From contig OZ246007.1 of the NCBI GenBank assembly GCA_965230515.1, positions 2,294,001 through 2,358,000 on the forward strand: a stretch of DNA of 64,000 nt, in the 5' to 3' direction. The position numbers and the translations under genes are program-made. Under the pieces are notes generated by a model. It saw nothing but the letters and a program-made list of their open reading frames with translations. It ran no database searches and was not told where the DNA came from. This document shows positions 53,179-62,057 of this stretch, piece after piece. Source of the DNA: JAJFKB01 sp965230515. Its GTDB lineage: Bacteria; Pseudomonadota; Gammaproteobacteria; Pseudomonadales; IMCC2047. Positions within the stretch are counted from its first letter, which is position 1. Each line of letters starts with the position of its first letter.

Positions 53179-54021
53179 TTACAGGTCTATTTGTAAATTA
53201 TCAATCAGCCGTGATTTCCCTAATTGGGCCGCAGCTAGCACAATCAGTTGCTTATCGGATGAGTTCGGGGGCTCAAGCGTTTCGCGATTCATGACATGAT
53301 AATAGTCGGGTTTAAAACCGGCCTGCTCCAGCCGGGTATTGGCTTGTTGCTCCAGCTGATAGAAATCACGTTCGCCACCTTCTATCGCCTCTCTGGTTTC
53401 CTTCAGGCACTGATAAAGGACAGGGGCAGATTGTCTTTCTTCGGCCGTGAGATAGGTGTTGCGCGAACTCAGAGCCAGGCCATCTTCGGCCCGGCCAGTC
53501 TGGATGCCTACTATCTTCACTGGAATACATAAATCCTCAACCATATGGCGGATAATTGTCAGCTGCTGAAAGTCTTTTTCACCAAACATGGAAACGTCGG
53601 GCTGAACAATATTAAACAGTTTGGTGCAGATAGTGGCAACGCCAGTAAAGTGGCCTGGACGACTGGCACCACAGAGAATATTTGACAGTACAGGGATGAT
53701 TATCTGGGTGCTTACCCCCTCGGGATACATTTCCCTGGCGGTTGGTGCAAACAGATAGTCCGCTCCCTCCTGGACCAGTTTTTGTTGGTCAGCCTCCAGC
53801 GTTCTTGGGTACGCATCCAGATCTTCGTTTGCCGCGAATTGCATCGGGTTGACGAAAACACTGGCGACCACAATATCCGCTTGTGCTTTTGCAGCTTTGA
53901 TAAGAGCCATATGGCCCTTATGCAAATTGCCCAGTGTCGGGACAAAACCAATGGTTCGCCCATGGCGTTTTTCGTAGCTAAGTGCCTCTCGAATTTCATC
54001 AATGCGGGTGAAGGTTTGCAT
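53179..54021 (-). CDS. panC: Pantothenate synthetase
   Basis: 280 aa. ATP-binding motif VPTLGNLHKGHMALI, substrate segment VFVNPMQFAANEDLDAYPRT and the FGEKDFQQL motif are all present. It joins pantoate to beta-alanine using ATP, the last step to vitamin B5. It follows panB by 28 bp. Confidence 0.96.
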   Translation of the reverse strand: MQTFTRIDEIREALSYEKRHGRTIGFVPTLGNLHKGHMALIKAAKAQADIVVASVFVNPMQFAANEDLDAYPRTLEADQQKLVQEGADYLFAPTAREMYPEGVSTQIIIPVLSNILCGASRPGHFTGVATICTKLFNIVQPDVSMFGEKDFQQLTIIRHMVEDLCIPVKIVGIQTGRAEDGLALSSRNTYLTAEERQSAPVLYQCLKETREAIEGGERDFYQLEQQANTRLEQAGFKPDYYHVMNRETLEPPNSSDKQLIVLAAAQLGKSRLIDNLQIDL

Positions 54022-54049
54022 AATCGATAGCTTGCCTTAATTTGTTGGT

Positions 54050-54847
54050 CTAATTTTCGTAGCAGTGTTCAGGGCCGGGAAAATGGCCCTCTTTGACCGC
54101 TGTGGCGTAATTTGAGATCGCCTCCTGAACTGACGAGGCTTCTTCAAGAAAGTTTTTGACGAACTTGGGAGCGTAATCAGTCGCGATGCCAAGCATATCG
54201 TGTAACACCAAAACCTGGGCATCAGTGCCAGGCCCCGCACCAATACCAATAGTGGGAATGCTGAGTTGTTGCGAAATTTCCTTTGCCAGTGCGCTTGGAA
54301 TGCATTCCATCAACAGGATATCGGCTCCTGATTCCTCGAGAGCCTGCGCATCCCGGATCAACCTGGAAGCGTCCTCCTGTTGTCGCCCCTGTACTCGATA
54401 ACCACCAATTTTATCGACCGATTGAGGCGTTAGCCCAATGTGCGCACACACCGGAATTCCGCAATCGTTGAGTCGGGAAAGGGTATCTGTAAGCCAGGCA
54501 CCACCTTCTAGTTTGACCATGTTGGCGCCCGCCTGCATCAGTCTTGCCGAGTTGTTTAGTGCACTTTCGGTGGTCGCGTAGGACATGTAAGGAAGATCAG
54601 CCATGATCAACGCCCCCTGGTTGCCCTGGCTTACCGATTTGACATGGTAAACCATATCATCCATCGTTACCGGGACGGTGCTTTGTTGTCCCTGAACGAC
54701 CATGCCCAGTGAATCACCGACCAGCAGTACCTCTACCCCGGCCTGACTGATTAACTGTGCAAAAGTAGCGTCATAAGCGGTGAGTACGGCAAATTTTTCG
54801 CTCTTGGCTTTCAGTTTGTTTAAAGTGGATAGTGATACTTTGCTCAT
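54050..54847 (-). CDS. panB: 3-methyl-2-oxobutanoate hydroxymethyltransferase
   Basis: 265 aa. TAYDATFAQLISQAGVEVLL, the metal-binding LVGDSLGMV, and MVKLEGG with VCAHIGLTPQ are diagnostic. It transfers a one-carbon unit from methylene-tetrahydrofolate to ketoisovalerate to make ketopantoate. The gap of 195 bp to folK holds no gene. Confidence 0.96.
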   Translation of the reverse strand: MSKVSLSTLNKLKAKSEKFAVLTAYDATFAQLISQAGVEVLLVGDSLGMVVQGQQSTVPVTMDDMVYHVKSVSQGNQGALIMADLPYMSYATTESALNNSARLMQAGANMVKLEGGAWLTDTLSRLNDCGIPVCAHIGLTPQSVDKIGGYRVQGRQQEDASRLIRDAQALEESGADILLMECIPSALAKEISQQLSIPTIGIGAGPGTDAQVLVLHDMLGIATDYAPKFVKNFLEEASSVQEAISNYATAVKEGHFPGPEHCYEN

Positions 54848-55042
54848 GAATAACTCAACTCCTCGCTGGTATCAGGGTGATTTACCTAAGGGGCAAAAAA
54901 TATGGCCGGGAAATGGACTTCACTGTAATGGGCGCTCAGCTCTGGGCGGGATAGTAAGGGGCTCATTGTAATGATTCGCCGGTTTAACTACAAGCATCAT
55001 ACATAGCAGGTCCATGCGTCAGGTTGTATGTTTGCATTGGCG

Positions 55043-55561
55043 CTAGATTTCTGCAAGAAGGGCATTGCCCGACTTAAAAAAACTGACCTGAAGGTTGCTC
55101 CTGTCCTGTGTCAGTTGGCCAAGGTGCTTGCCATTGGGTAGCAATAGATCGGGAGAGATATCGGACAGTGGGGCTAACACAAAGTCGCGGTGTGTCATCT
55201 CCGGGTGTGGGATTGTAAGGCGCGCGCTCTTCAGAATAAGTTCTCCGTACAGCAATATATCAAGGTCAATGGTACGTGGTCCCCAATGCCTGTTACGCAC
55301 CCTTTTTTGCTGCTGTTCTATCTGTTGAAGCTGGTCGAGTAGTGTTTCGGGAGGCAATGCTGTTGAAAGCAGCGCCACGGCATTCAAAAAATCCGGCTGG
55401 TCCTGAGGGCCAAGCGGATTGCTTTTGTAAATATTTGAAAGGGCTTGTAAGTTTGTTTGGGGTAGCTTCCTGAGTGCAATGACGGCCTGTCGAATTTGTA
55501 CTTCCGGATTCTCGAGGTTGCTGCCCAGACCAATATAGGCAGCTTCATAATTCGAGCGCAT
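55043..55561 (-). CDS. folK: 2-amino-4-hydroxy-6-hydroxymethyldihydropteridine pyrophosphokinase
   Basis: 172 aa. YIGLGSNLENPEVQIRQAV at the N-terminus and RNRHWGPRTIDLDILLYG in the middle are the HPPK signature, with the metal-binding DLD. It makes the pterin pyrophosphate precursor of folate. It follows pcnB by 5 bp, as in Pseudomonas. Confidence 0.96.
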   Translation of the reverse strand: MRSNYEAAYIGLGSNLENPEVQIRQAVIALRKLPQTNLQALSNIYKSNPLGPQDQPDFLNAVALLSTALPPETLLDQLQQIEQQQKRVRNRHWGPRTIDLDILLYGELILKSARLTIPHPEMTHRDFVLAPLSDISPDLLLPNGKHLGQLTQDRSNLQVSFFKSGNALLAEI

Positions 55562-55566
55562 GCCAT

Positions 55567-56880
55567 TTAGTCTCGTGTTTGCGGAAGACGTGTGTTTTTG
55601 CGTGTGCGCTTTCGTCTTCCCTTTCCTTTCCCTTTACCTAATATGCTGATCATCTGGCTACGCTGGTCTGTTGTTGCGTCCTGAAATTCAGTCCACCATT
55701 GTCCCAGTCCGTTGGGTAGGGAGATGACCGATTTATCCAGACTTTGTTCTCTGAGCAGCAAAAAGTCGTAGGCAGCACGAAAGCGCGGGTGTGCCAGCAG
55801 TTTGTATGCCCGGCTTCCACCTCTTCGGTCGAGCCTGTATTGCAGGTCCCAGATATCGCGCATGGGTAAACTGAAACGTCGTGGAATGGATGTATGTTTC
55901 ATTTGCGTTGCCACTACCTGATGCTTGGCTTTATGTAGTGCCTCTAATGTGCGCATTCCCTTATTGGTGTGTTGAGCCAAACATTGCTGCAGGGGTGACC
56001 ATAGCATGACCGCAAAAAGAAAGGCTGGTGTGGTTCCTTTGCCTGCTGCAATTCTTTTGTCGGTATTGCGTAGTGCCAGTTCAACCAGTTGTTGGTTACC
56101 GTGTTCGTTGAGACATCGACTGGTGTCCGGGAAAAGGTAGCTAAAGAGCTGATAGTGATTGGCTAACTCAAAAGCCCTTTCCCCGGTGCCGGACAGAAAG
56201 AGTTTTAGACACTCATCAAATAACCTGGCGGGAGGGATGTTAAGTAGCAACTCTGCCAGTTTGAAAATCGGATCGGCAGACCGGGCTTCTATGGTAAACC
56301 CCAGTTTTGCGGCAAAACGTATAGCCCTTAGCATTCTGACCGGATCTTCCCGGTAGCGTTTTTCAGGGTCACCGATAATTCTGAGTGTCTTGGATTTCAG
56401 ATCATCAAATGCGCCTGTGTAGTCTATCAACTGGTTGGAATCAAAGTCGTAATAAAGGGAGTTGACCGTAAAGTCCCGGCGTATCGCATCCTCTTCCAGA
56501 GAGCCGTATATATTGTCGCGTAATAGCTGCCCTGAAGTACTTTTCTTTGCGTGAGGGTGGTTGTCCAGTTCTTCGGGGTGGTTGCCACGAAAAGTGGTAA
56601 CTTCAATGACCTCTTTGCCAAAATAGACATGTGCAATTTTAAAGCGGCGCCCGATCACCCGTGCACGCTTGAACAGCCTGACGACCTCTTCTGGGCGCGC
56701 ATTCGTAGAGATGTCAAAATCCTTGGGGTGCATACCCGACAAAAGATCACGTATACCTCCGCCGACCAGGTAGGCGAGGAAGCCATGTTGGGTTAAAGTC
56801 TTGATCACAGTAATAGCGTTTTTGCTGATCTTGTCAGAAGATATCTGGTGTTCTTGGGCGCTTATGTAGTTCGGTGTCAT
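55567..56880 (-). CDS. pcnB: Poly(A) polymerase I
   Basis: 437 aa. The nucleotidyltransferase head has LVGGGIRDLLSGMHPKDFDI with the catalytic DxD. RRDFTVNSLYYDF and the helix region LRAIRFAAKLGFTI follow. The C-terminus is very basic (KGKGKGRRKRTRKN) for RNA binding. It adds 3' A tails that promote RNA decay. Confidence 0.95.
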   Translation of the reverse strand: MTPNYISAQEHQISSDKISKNAITVIKTLTQHGFLAYLVGGGIRDLLSGMHPKDFDISTNARPEEVVRLFKRARVIGRRFKIAHVYFGKEVIEVTTFRGNHPEELDNHPHAKKSTSGQLLRDNIYGSLEEDAIRRDFTVNSLYYDFDSNQLIDYTGAFDDLKSKTLRIIGDPEKRYREDPVRMLRAIRFAAKLGFTIEARSADPIFKLAELLLNIPPARLFDECLKLFLSGTGERAFELANHYQLFSYLFPDTSRCLNEHGNQQLVELALRNTDKRIAAGKGTTPAFLFAVMLWSPLQQCLAQHTNKGMRTLEALHKAKHQVVATQMKHTSIPRRFSLPMRDIWDLQYRLDRRGGSRAYKLLAHPRFRAAYDFLLLREQSLDKSVISLPNGLGQWWTEFQDATTDQRSQMISILGKGKGKGRRKRTRKNTRLPQTRD

Positions 56881-57529
56881 TAGGTGCAGGCTATCTGGAG
56901 TGACTCACATATGGGGAAGCGGGTTCATTAAACTTACGTATTGCTGGCTGGCGATAATTACTACGATGGTCACTCCTTAATTTAACAGATAGTGACAATA
57001 AAACGATTCAGGCAGCAGCGAAGGAGCTATTGTATAGGGGTGGAGCGTAAATGGGTAGCTGACGCGAGGAGAAGGTGTCAGCTGAATCCCGTGGATGTGG
57101 GACTCAGCTGGGTCTGGAAACAATGAACACGGGTGTGGCAATATCAAATATCCTTCGCTTATTGTTGCTATTGTTATGATGGGTTTCCCCATAGCAATTT
57201 TATTTGGATATCCTACGGGCCACATAAAAAAACCACGTATTCATCAAGTTGCTTGCCGACCCTCTGGTTATTTTTGAGTTATTATGGCCAAGGGCGTTCG
57301 CCAGTTTTCCTCCCACCTTATTCTGTTTTTGTTGCGGGTTATGTTTTTGTTGTTGCGGCAACAAGCTGGCGACATAATAATCATTAGCTGGCTTGAATGC
57401 AACAACAACGTGCTTAAAATATGTTTATAAACAATAAGTTAAGCTTTGGTTCGTGCGGTTACAGATGCTGAGAAAAAAGGTAACAAAAAGGCTTGATAGC
57501 GAAAAAGTTGTGCTTAAACGTAACAGATT
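56881..57529 (-). ncRNA. Candidate CrcZ-like CA-rich small RNA between the cbrB-like gene and pcnB
   Basis: A 650-bp gap without a supported ORF. In minus-strand RNA there are three exact AANAANAA motifs: AACAACAA (in 57341-57357), AACAAAAA (in 57322-57335) and AACAATAA (in 57157-57177). A 12-bp stem with one G-U pair (CAGCTGAGTCCC/GGGATTCAGCTG) lies at about 57084-57115, next to an AGCTGAC/GTCAGCT alternative. In Pseudomonas the Hfq/Crc-sequestering RNA CrcZ occupies exactly this gap. No sigma-54 promoter with correct GG-N10-GC spacing was found, so the assignment is tentative. Confidence 0.4.
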
Positions 57530-58555
57530 TTAGCCGCGCGCCGCTGCTTTACGTTTCGGAATGCCGAGTCTTTGACGCCTTTCCCACAGACATTTTCGGC
57601 TAATTCCCAATTTTTGGGCTAATTCCGTTTCGGTCATCTGGTCCTGATGCTCGAGCACAAAATGCTTAAAATAGTCTTCCATGGACAGGTCCTGGTTATT
57701 TTCCGGCCTTACCGGCTCAGCCAGTCCGCTATTGTCCTGGGGTTGCTCCCCAGATGTGCCGATCTCTTTCTCCAAATTCATTTGCTCGGCAGATATTTTG
57801 TTATCTTCCGACAGCAATACGGCGCGCTCGATGATATTGCTTAACTCTCGATAATTTCCGGGCCAATGATAGTCGTTGATTTGCCTAATTGCATCGGTGG
57901 TAAAGACGCCGGCTGCTTTGTTGTATTTTTTACAAGCCTGCTCCAGTAATGTCTCGGCAATTCTAATCTTGTCGCTGCCTCTGTCTCTTAGCGGTGGAAT
58001 ATCAATGGTGAAGACGTTGAGGTGGTAAAACAGTCGTTTATTAAATTTATTGTTGTGTACCAGGCTTCGCAAATCATCCTGGGTTGTCACGATCAAGCGG
58101 GTGTCAATAGGCGTCTGGTCTCCTGAGGCGTTAATTTTCTCGACCAATTCCAGTACTTCCAGCAGGTTTGCCTGTGCGTCATTGGATAGTTCGCTGATTT
58201 CATCGATCAGTAAGGTAGCACCGTTTACGGCGGTCAGGTGTTCCAGGTTTGGTTCGCTGTGCCCGGTCAGCGTTTTCTTATGATAGCCGAGAATCTCGGC
58301 TTCTACTTTGGTTTCGGGCGGTGTAGCGCAATTAATATAAATGAGCGGTTTTTCTGTACGGTCGCTAAGTTCAAAGATTCTTTGCGCAAACAGGCTCTTG
58401 CCTGTTCCGGTTTCTCCCACTACCAACACTGTGCAGGTGGTAGGGGCGATCTGCCGAATTTGTCGGCAGATGGTCTTTATTGCATCGCACTCCCCCATGA
58501 TATCTTTGATATTGGAGGTGTCCTTCACGGTTTGTTTTGGTGCTTCTTTCTGCAT
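57530..58555 (-). CDS. CbrB-like sigma-54 activator lacking a receiver domain
   Basis: 341 aa. The AAA+ domain has Walker A VVGETGTGKSLFAQRIF (near residue 43), Walker B TLLIDEISEL, the sensor segment LFYHLNVFTIDIPPLRDRG and HWPGNYRELSN. The GAFTGA loop that contacts sigma-54 is altered to KTLTGH. The C-terminal Fis-type helix-turn-helix is TETELAQKLGISRKCLWERR. The N-terminal receiver of CbrB is absent: the protein begins about 20 residues before the AAA+ domain. The CbrA sensor gene is not present upstream. Gene order cbrB-pcnB-folK-panB-panC is otherwise as in Pseudomonas. It may be constitutively active, or unable to open sigma-54 promoters. Confidence 0.88.
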   Translation of the reverse strand: MQKEAPKQTVKDTSNIKDIMGECDAIKTICRQIRQIAPTTCTVLVVGETGTGKSLFAQRIFELSDRTEKPLIYINCATPPETKVEAEILGYHKKTLTGHSEPNLEHLTAVNGATLLIDEISELSNDAQANLLEVLELVEKINASGDQTPIDTRLIVTTQDDLRSLVHNNKFNKRLFYHLNVFTIDIPPLRDRGSDKIRIAETLLEQACKKYNKAAGVFTTDAIRQINDYHWPGNYRELSNIIERAVLLSEDNKISAEQMNLEKEIGTSGEQPQDNSGLAEPVRPENNQDLSMEDYFKHFVLEHQDQMTETELAQKLGISRKCLWERRQRLGIPKRKAAARG

Positions 58556-58705
58556 CAGTTAACTACGCATATAGGGCTGCATCATTACGATTTGTAACAA
58601 AAAGCGTAAAAAATACACAAAAAATTTAAGCCCTATAATAAATAAGGTATCGATACAAAGTAAAGGTTATGGTCACATTAGATTGTTTTCAGCAACAACA
58701 AATCT

Positions 58706-59602
58706 CTATGGAAGGTCGACGTTGATAGCAAATTTCCTGGGTAGCCTGTTGATATTCCAGTTAACCACTCCCCATTGCACCAGTTCGCTCGGAGGTGCAT
58801 TGAGCAGCTCTGAGGGGGGATCTAATGCCAGCGCTTTCAGGGCACGAATCAAGTTGTCACTGTTGCTGTTCTGATTTAGAGGTTTTGCGTAATTTTGTTT
58901 GCTGAGTTTTTGGCCGTCAGTGCCCAATATGACCGGTACATGCGCGTAAGCTGGTGTGCGCAGCTTAAGTAGTCGCTGCAGGTGTATCTGGCGAAAGGTG
59001 GAATCCAGTAAATCGCAGCCCCGAACTACTTTGGTGATTTTTTGTTGGGCGTCGTCAATTGCCACTGCCAGTTGGTATGCGACCAATCCGTCTTTGCGAA
59101 ATATAACAAAATCGCCGATATCCTTGCTGAGTTGCTGTTTTTGGATTCCTTGAACGCCATCCTCAAAAGTTACCGGTTCATCGCCGGTACGGACTCGAAT
59201 AGCGCTATTGTCTGATTTTGTGATGTTCTGGGAGCAAAATCCGGGATATTTTGGATAATCCTTTAGTGATTGTCGCGAACAGTCGCAGTAGTAGGCCTGC
59301 TTTTTTTGTAACAGTTCTGTAAGGGCTTCTTTGTATAGCGACACGCGATCGCTTTGATAGAGCACTTCATCGTTCCAGTGGAGGCCGTGGTTTTCCAGTG
59401 CCTGAAGAATTTCTTTTGTTGCACCAGGCTGAATTCTGGGTGGATCAATATCCTCTATTCTTACCAGCCATCGGCCCTGGTTGGCTTTTGCGTCAAGGAA
59501 GCTGGCAAGAGCTGCAACCAGTGAGCCAAAGTGGAGTGGTCCGGTTGGGGAGGGGGCAAAGCGACCAATGTAGGGAACGACAGCCGGTATTGAATCGTTC
59601 AT
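58706..59602 (-). CDS. gluQ: Glutamyl-Q tRNA(Asp) synthetase
   Basis: 298 aa. A class I synthetase-like catalytic domain with RFAPSPTGPLHFGSLVAALA (HIGH-type), zinc-binding AYYCDCSRQ, and KLSKQN as the KMSKS-type motif. There is no anticodon-binding domain, as expected. It attaches glutamate to queuosine at position 34 of tRNA-Asp. It lies downstream of dksA on the same strand, the well-known dksA-gluQ arrangement. Confidence 0.95.
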   Translation of the reverse strand: MNDSIPAVVPYIGRFAPSPTGPLHFGSLVAALASFLDAKANQGRWLVRIEDIDPPRIQPGATKEILQALENHGLHWNDEVLYQSDRVSLYKEALTELLQKKQAYYCDCSRQSLKDYPKYPGFCSQNITKSDNSAIRVRTGDEPVTFEDGVQGIQKQQLSKDIGDFVIFRKDGLVAYQLAVAIDDAQQKITKVVRGCDLLDSTFRQIHLQRLLKLRTPAYAHVPVILGTDGQKLSKQNYAKPLNQNSNSDNLIRALKALALDPPSELLNAPPSELVQWGVVNWNINRLPRKFAINVDLP

Positions 59603-59707
59603 AGTTAGGGTGGTATGAAGAACCGCCTAAGCTTTCAGCAGTTCTATATTTACTTTTAACAGATCAATTTGGTTGGTCTAAAACCGGATGGCTGTTGTGC
59701 TGTAGCA

Positions 59708-60151
59708 CTAGCCACCCACGGTTCGCTCTTTAATTTCATCCAGCGTTTTACAGTCGACACAAAGTGTTGCGGTTGGTCTGGCTTCCAGGCGGCGAATACC
59801 AATTTCCACGCCACAAGAATCGCAAAAACCATAATCGTCGATTTCAATTCGTTCCAGAGTTTCATTAATCTTTTTGGTCAGTTTGCGTTCGCGATCGCGC
59901 GTTCGAAGCTCCAGGCTGAACTCCTCTTCCTGGCTGGCACGATCGTTCGGGTCGGCAAAGTTGTTGGCCTCCTCCTGCAGATGGTGCATGGTGCGGCTTG
60001 CCTCCTCGGCAAGTTCGTCTTTCCAGGCGTTAAGAATGATTTTGAAGTGTTCGCGTTGCGCACTACACATATATTCCTCACCCTTTTTCTCCTTGTAAGG
60101 GGTGAAATTTTTAAGAGTGGGCCCGCTGGGCTTGCTGCTGTTTTTTGGCAT
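59708..60151 (-). CDS. dksA: RNA polymerase-binding transcription factor DksA
   Basis: 147 aa. The long coiled coil with the tip segment NFADPNDRASQEEEFSLELR holds the functional Asp/Ala residues. The zinc finger CDSC...CVDC is complete. It works with ppGpp in the RNA polymerase secondary channel. An upstream gap of about 250 bp separates it from rsgA and should contain its promoter. Confidence 0.96.
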   Translation of the reverse strand: MPKNSSKPSGPTLKNFTPYKEKKGEEYMCSAQREHFKIILNAWKDELAEEASRTMHHLQEEANNFADPNDRASQEEEFSLELRTRDRERKLTKKINETLERIEIDDYGFCDSCGVEIGIRRLEARPTATLCVDCKTLDEIKERTVGG

Positions 60152-60403
60152 AGTTGCTGTCTCTTACCATCTGTATCTTTATCGTACGATAAGTTAATTT
60201 GCGTACTGACTATGAAAGCGACGAAATTTTAGAATTAGATCTGTTCGAGTACAAGCATTTGTTCGTCGATTATTGTAAAGCCGCTATTATATAGCGCAAT
60301 TGTAGGCAATGCGCGAACAAAATTTTAGTTTTAGCGGTCAGTGTAAAGGTTGCGGTCCGTTAAACAGTGCTCATTTGCCAGGTTGCAACTATTGACCCGA
60401 TGT

Positions 60404-61429
60404 TTAGTTTTCTACGAGTGAGTCGGCGATCCGCAGATAGCTTAAAAGGCGCCTTTCATCGATATGGCCCTCCTGAACAGCTTCTCGTAGCCTGCAGTTC
60501 GGTTCACTTTGGTGTTTGCAGTCTCTAAATTTGCAGTGTCCCAGAAAGGGTCGAAACTCCATAAACCCCTGTTCGAGGGTGCGCAGATCAATGTGCTCCA
60601 AACCAAATTCACGAATACCGGGGGAATCGATAATGTCACCGCCACCTGGTAAATGAAAAAGGCGCGCGGTGGTTGTCGTATGTACACCCTTGCCAGTCGC
60701 GCTTGATAATTCCCGGGTGCGCAGATCGACTCCCGGTAACAGTGTGTTAATCAGCGAAGATTTGCCAACGCCTGATTGACCTACAAAAACACTGGTATGC
60801 TGACTCAGCATTTTTCGTAAATCCGATAACTGTTGGTCATCTTTACTTGAGGTGACCAGGATTTGATAGGGAATTTGAGAATAAAGCGACCTGATTTCTG
60901 TAATTTTCGGATCGCCCTGTTCACCAAGCAGGTCTGATTTGTTGATCAGCAGTATTGGTTTTATCTGAGCGGCTTCTGCGGCTACCAGGTAGCGGTCAAT
61001 CAATCCGCTAGGGGTCAGGGGTTGCGGGGCAATGACAATAAAAATTCTATCAATATTGGCGGCAACGGGACGCAACTCACCACTGCTGTCCGGGCGGGAC
61101 AGCTCCGATTGGCGTTTGTCTACAGCGACCACTACGCCGCTTTGATCCGGTGATAATCGCCAGCACACCCGGTCACCAGTAACAATCCCGCTTAGATTGG
61201 TTCGCATGTGGCAACGGTAAGTTCGCCCTTTTAGTGAATCCTCGCCTGCTTCAACCTCCACTTGCATGCCGTAATGCGCGATGACCAGGCCCTGCTGTTC
61301 AGGTCCAAGCGTGCTTTCATCAAGCGTATTGGCCACCTGCTGCTCACGTTTTTTTGCACGTTGCAGACGTTCTTCCTGTATTTTATTGATGCGCCACTGC
61401 TGGCGTCGTGTTAAGCGACGTTTACTCAT
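60404..61429 (-). CDS. rsgA: Small ribosomal subunit biogenesis GTPase RsgA
   Basis: 341 aa from ATG 61429; a GTG/ATG extension of 7 codons is possible. An OB-fold N-terminus leads to a circularly permuted GTPase: G4 NKSD precedes G1 GQSGVGKSSLIN, and G3 is DSPGIREF. The C-terminal zinc knuckle is CKFRDCKH...C. It checks late 30S assembly. It is divergent from orn, with about 80 bp between starts. Confidence 0.95.
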   Translation of the reverse strand: MSKRRLTRRQQWRINKIQEERLQRAKKREQQVANTLDESTLGPEQQGLVIAHYGMQVEVEAGEDSLKGRTYRCHMRTNLSGIVTGDRVCWRLSPDQSGVVVAVDKRQSELSRPDSSGELRPVAANIDRIFIVIAPQPLTPSGLIDRYLVAAEAAQIKPILLINKSDLLGEQGDPKITEIRSLYSQIPYQILVTSSKDDQQLSDLRKMLSQHTSVFVGQSGVGKSSLINTLLPGVDLRTRELSSATGKGVHTTTTARLFHLPGGGDIIDSPGIREFGLEHIDLRTLEQGFMEFRPFLGHCKFRDCKHQSEPNCRLREAVQEGHIDERRLLSYLRIADSLVEN

Positions 61430-61511
61430 AACGGTAGATTCGAAAACCAATATTGAGTAATGTACAGACAGTTGGTATAGAATTCATTTTAATCCAGACT
61501 GGGAATCAGCA

Positions 61512-62057
61512 ATGCCGAGCAAAGCAAATTTAATTTGGATCGATCTTGAGATGACCGGTCTCATTCCGGAGCAAGATACCATAATCGAGATAGCGACCAT
61601 AGTGACGGACTCAGATTTAAAAATTCTGGCAGAGGGACCTGTGTTTGCGATTACTCAAACAGAGACGGTTATGGCCGCGATGGACGATTGGAATACCACA
61701 CAGCATGGTCAATCCGGTTTGACAGACCGTGTTCTGAAAAGTGGTGTCAGTATGTCTCATGCGGAACAGGAAACGATTACTTTTCTGGAGAAGTATGTTT
61801 TGTCCGGTGCCTCGCCCATGTGCGGTAACAGTATTTGTCAGGATCGCCGTTTTTTAGCGCGCTACATGCCTGAGTTGGAGGCTTTCTTTCACTATCGAAA
61901 CCTCGATGTCAGTTCCGTCAAAGAGTTGGCAAAGCGCTGGCACCCCTCTGTGCTCAAAGGTGTTAAGAAGAAAGGAGCTCATCTGGCCCTGGATGATATC
62001 AAGGACTCAATTGCCGAGCTGGCGCATTACCAAAAACACTTTTTTAAATGTAGCTAA
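61512..62057 (+). CDS. orn: Oligoribonuclease
   Basis: 181 aa DEDDh exonuclease: IWIDLEMTGLIPEQDTIIEI (ExoI), MCGNSICQDRRFLARYMP (ExoII) and HLALDDIKDSIAEL (ExoIII with the catalytic His and Asp). It degrades 2-5 nt RNAs and pGpG from cyclic-di-GMP turnover. Its stop codon overlaps that of the convergent queG by 4 bp. Confidence 0.96.
   Translation: MPSKANLIWIDLEMTGLIPEQDTIIEIATIVTDSDLKILAEGPVFAITQTETVMAAMDDWNTTQHGQSGLTDRVLKSGVSMSHAEQETITFLEKYVLSGASPMCGNSICQDRRFLARYMPELEAFFHYRNLDVSSVKELAKRWHPSVLKGVKKKGAHLALDDIKDSIAELAHYQKHFFKCS

Noticed and set aside
57095..57387. Short plus-strand ORFs with hydrophobic stretches in the cbrB-pcnB gap
   Set aside because: No ribosome-binding sites and they overlap each other; the CA-rich opposite strand gives a better explanation.
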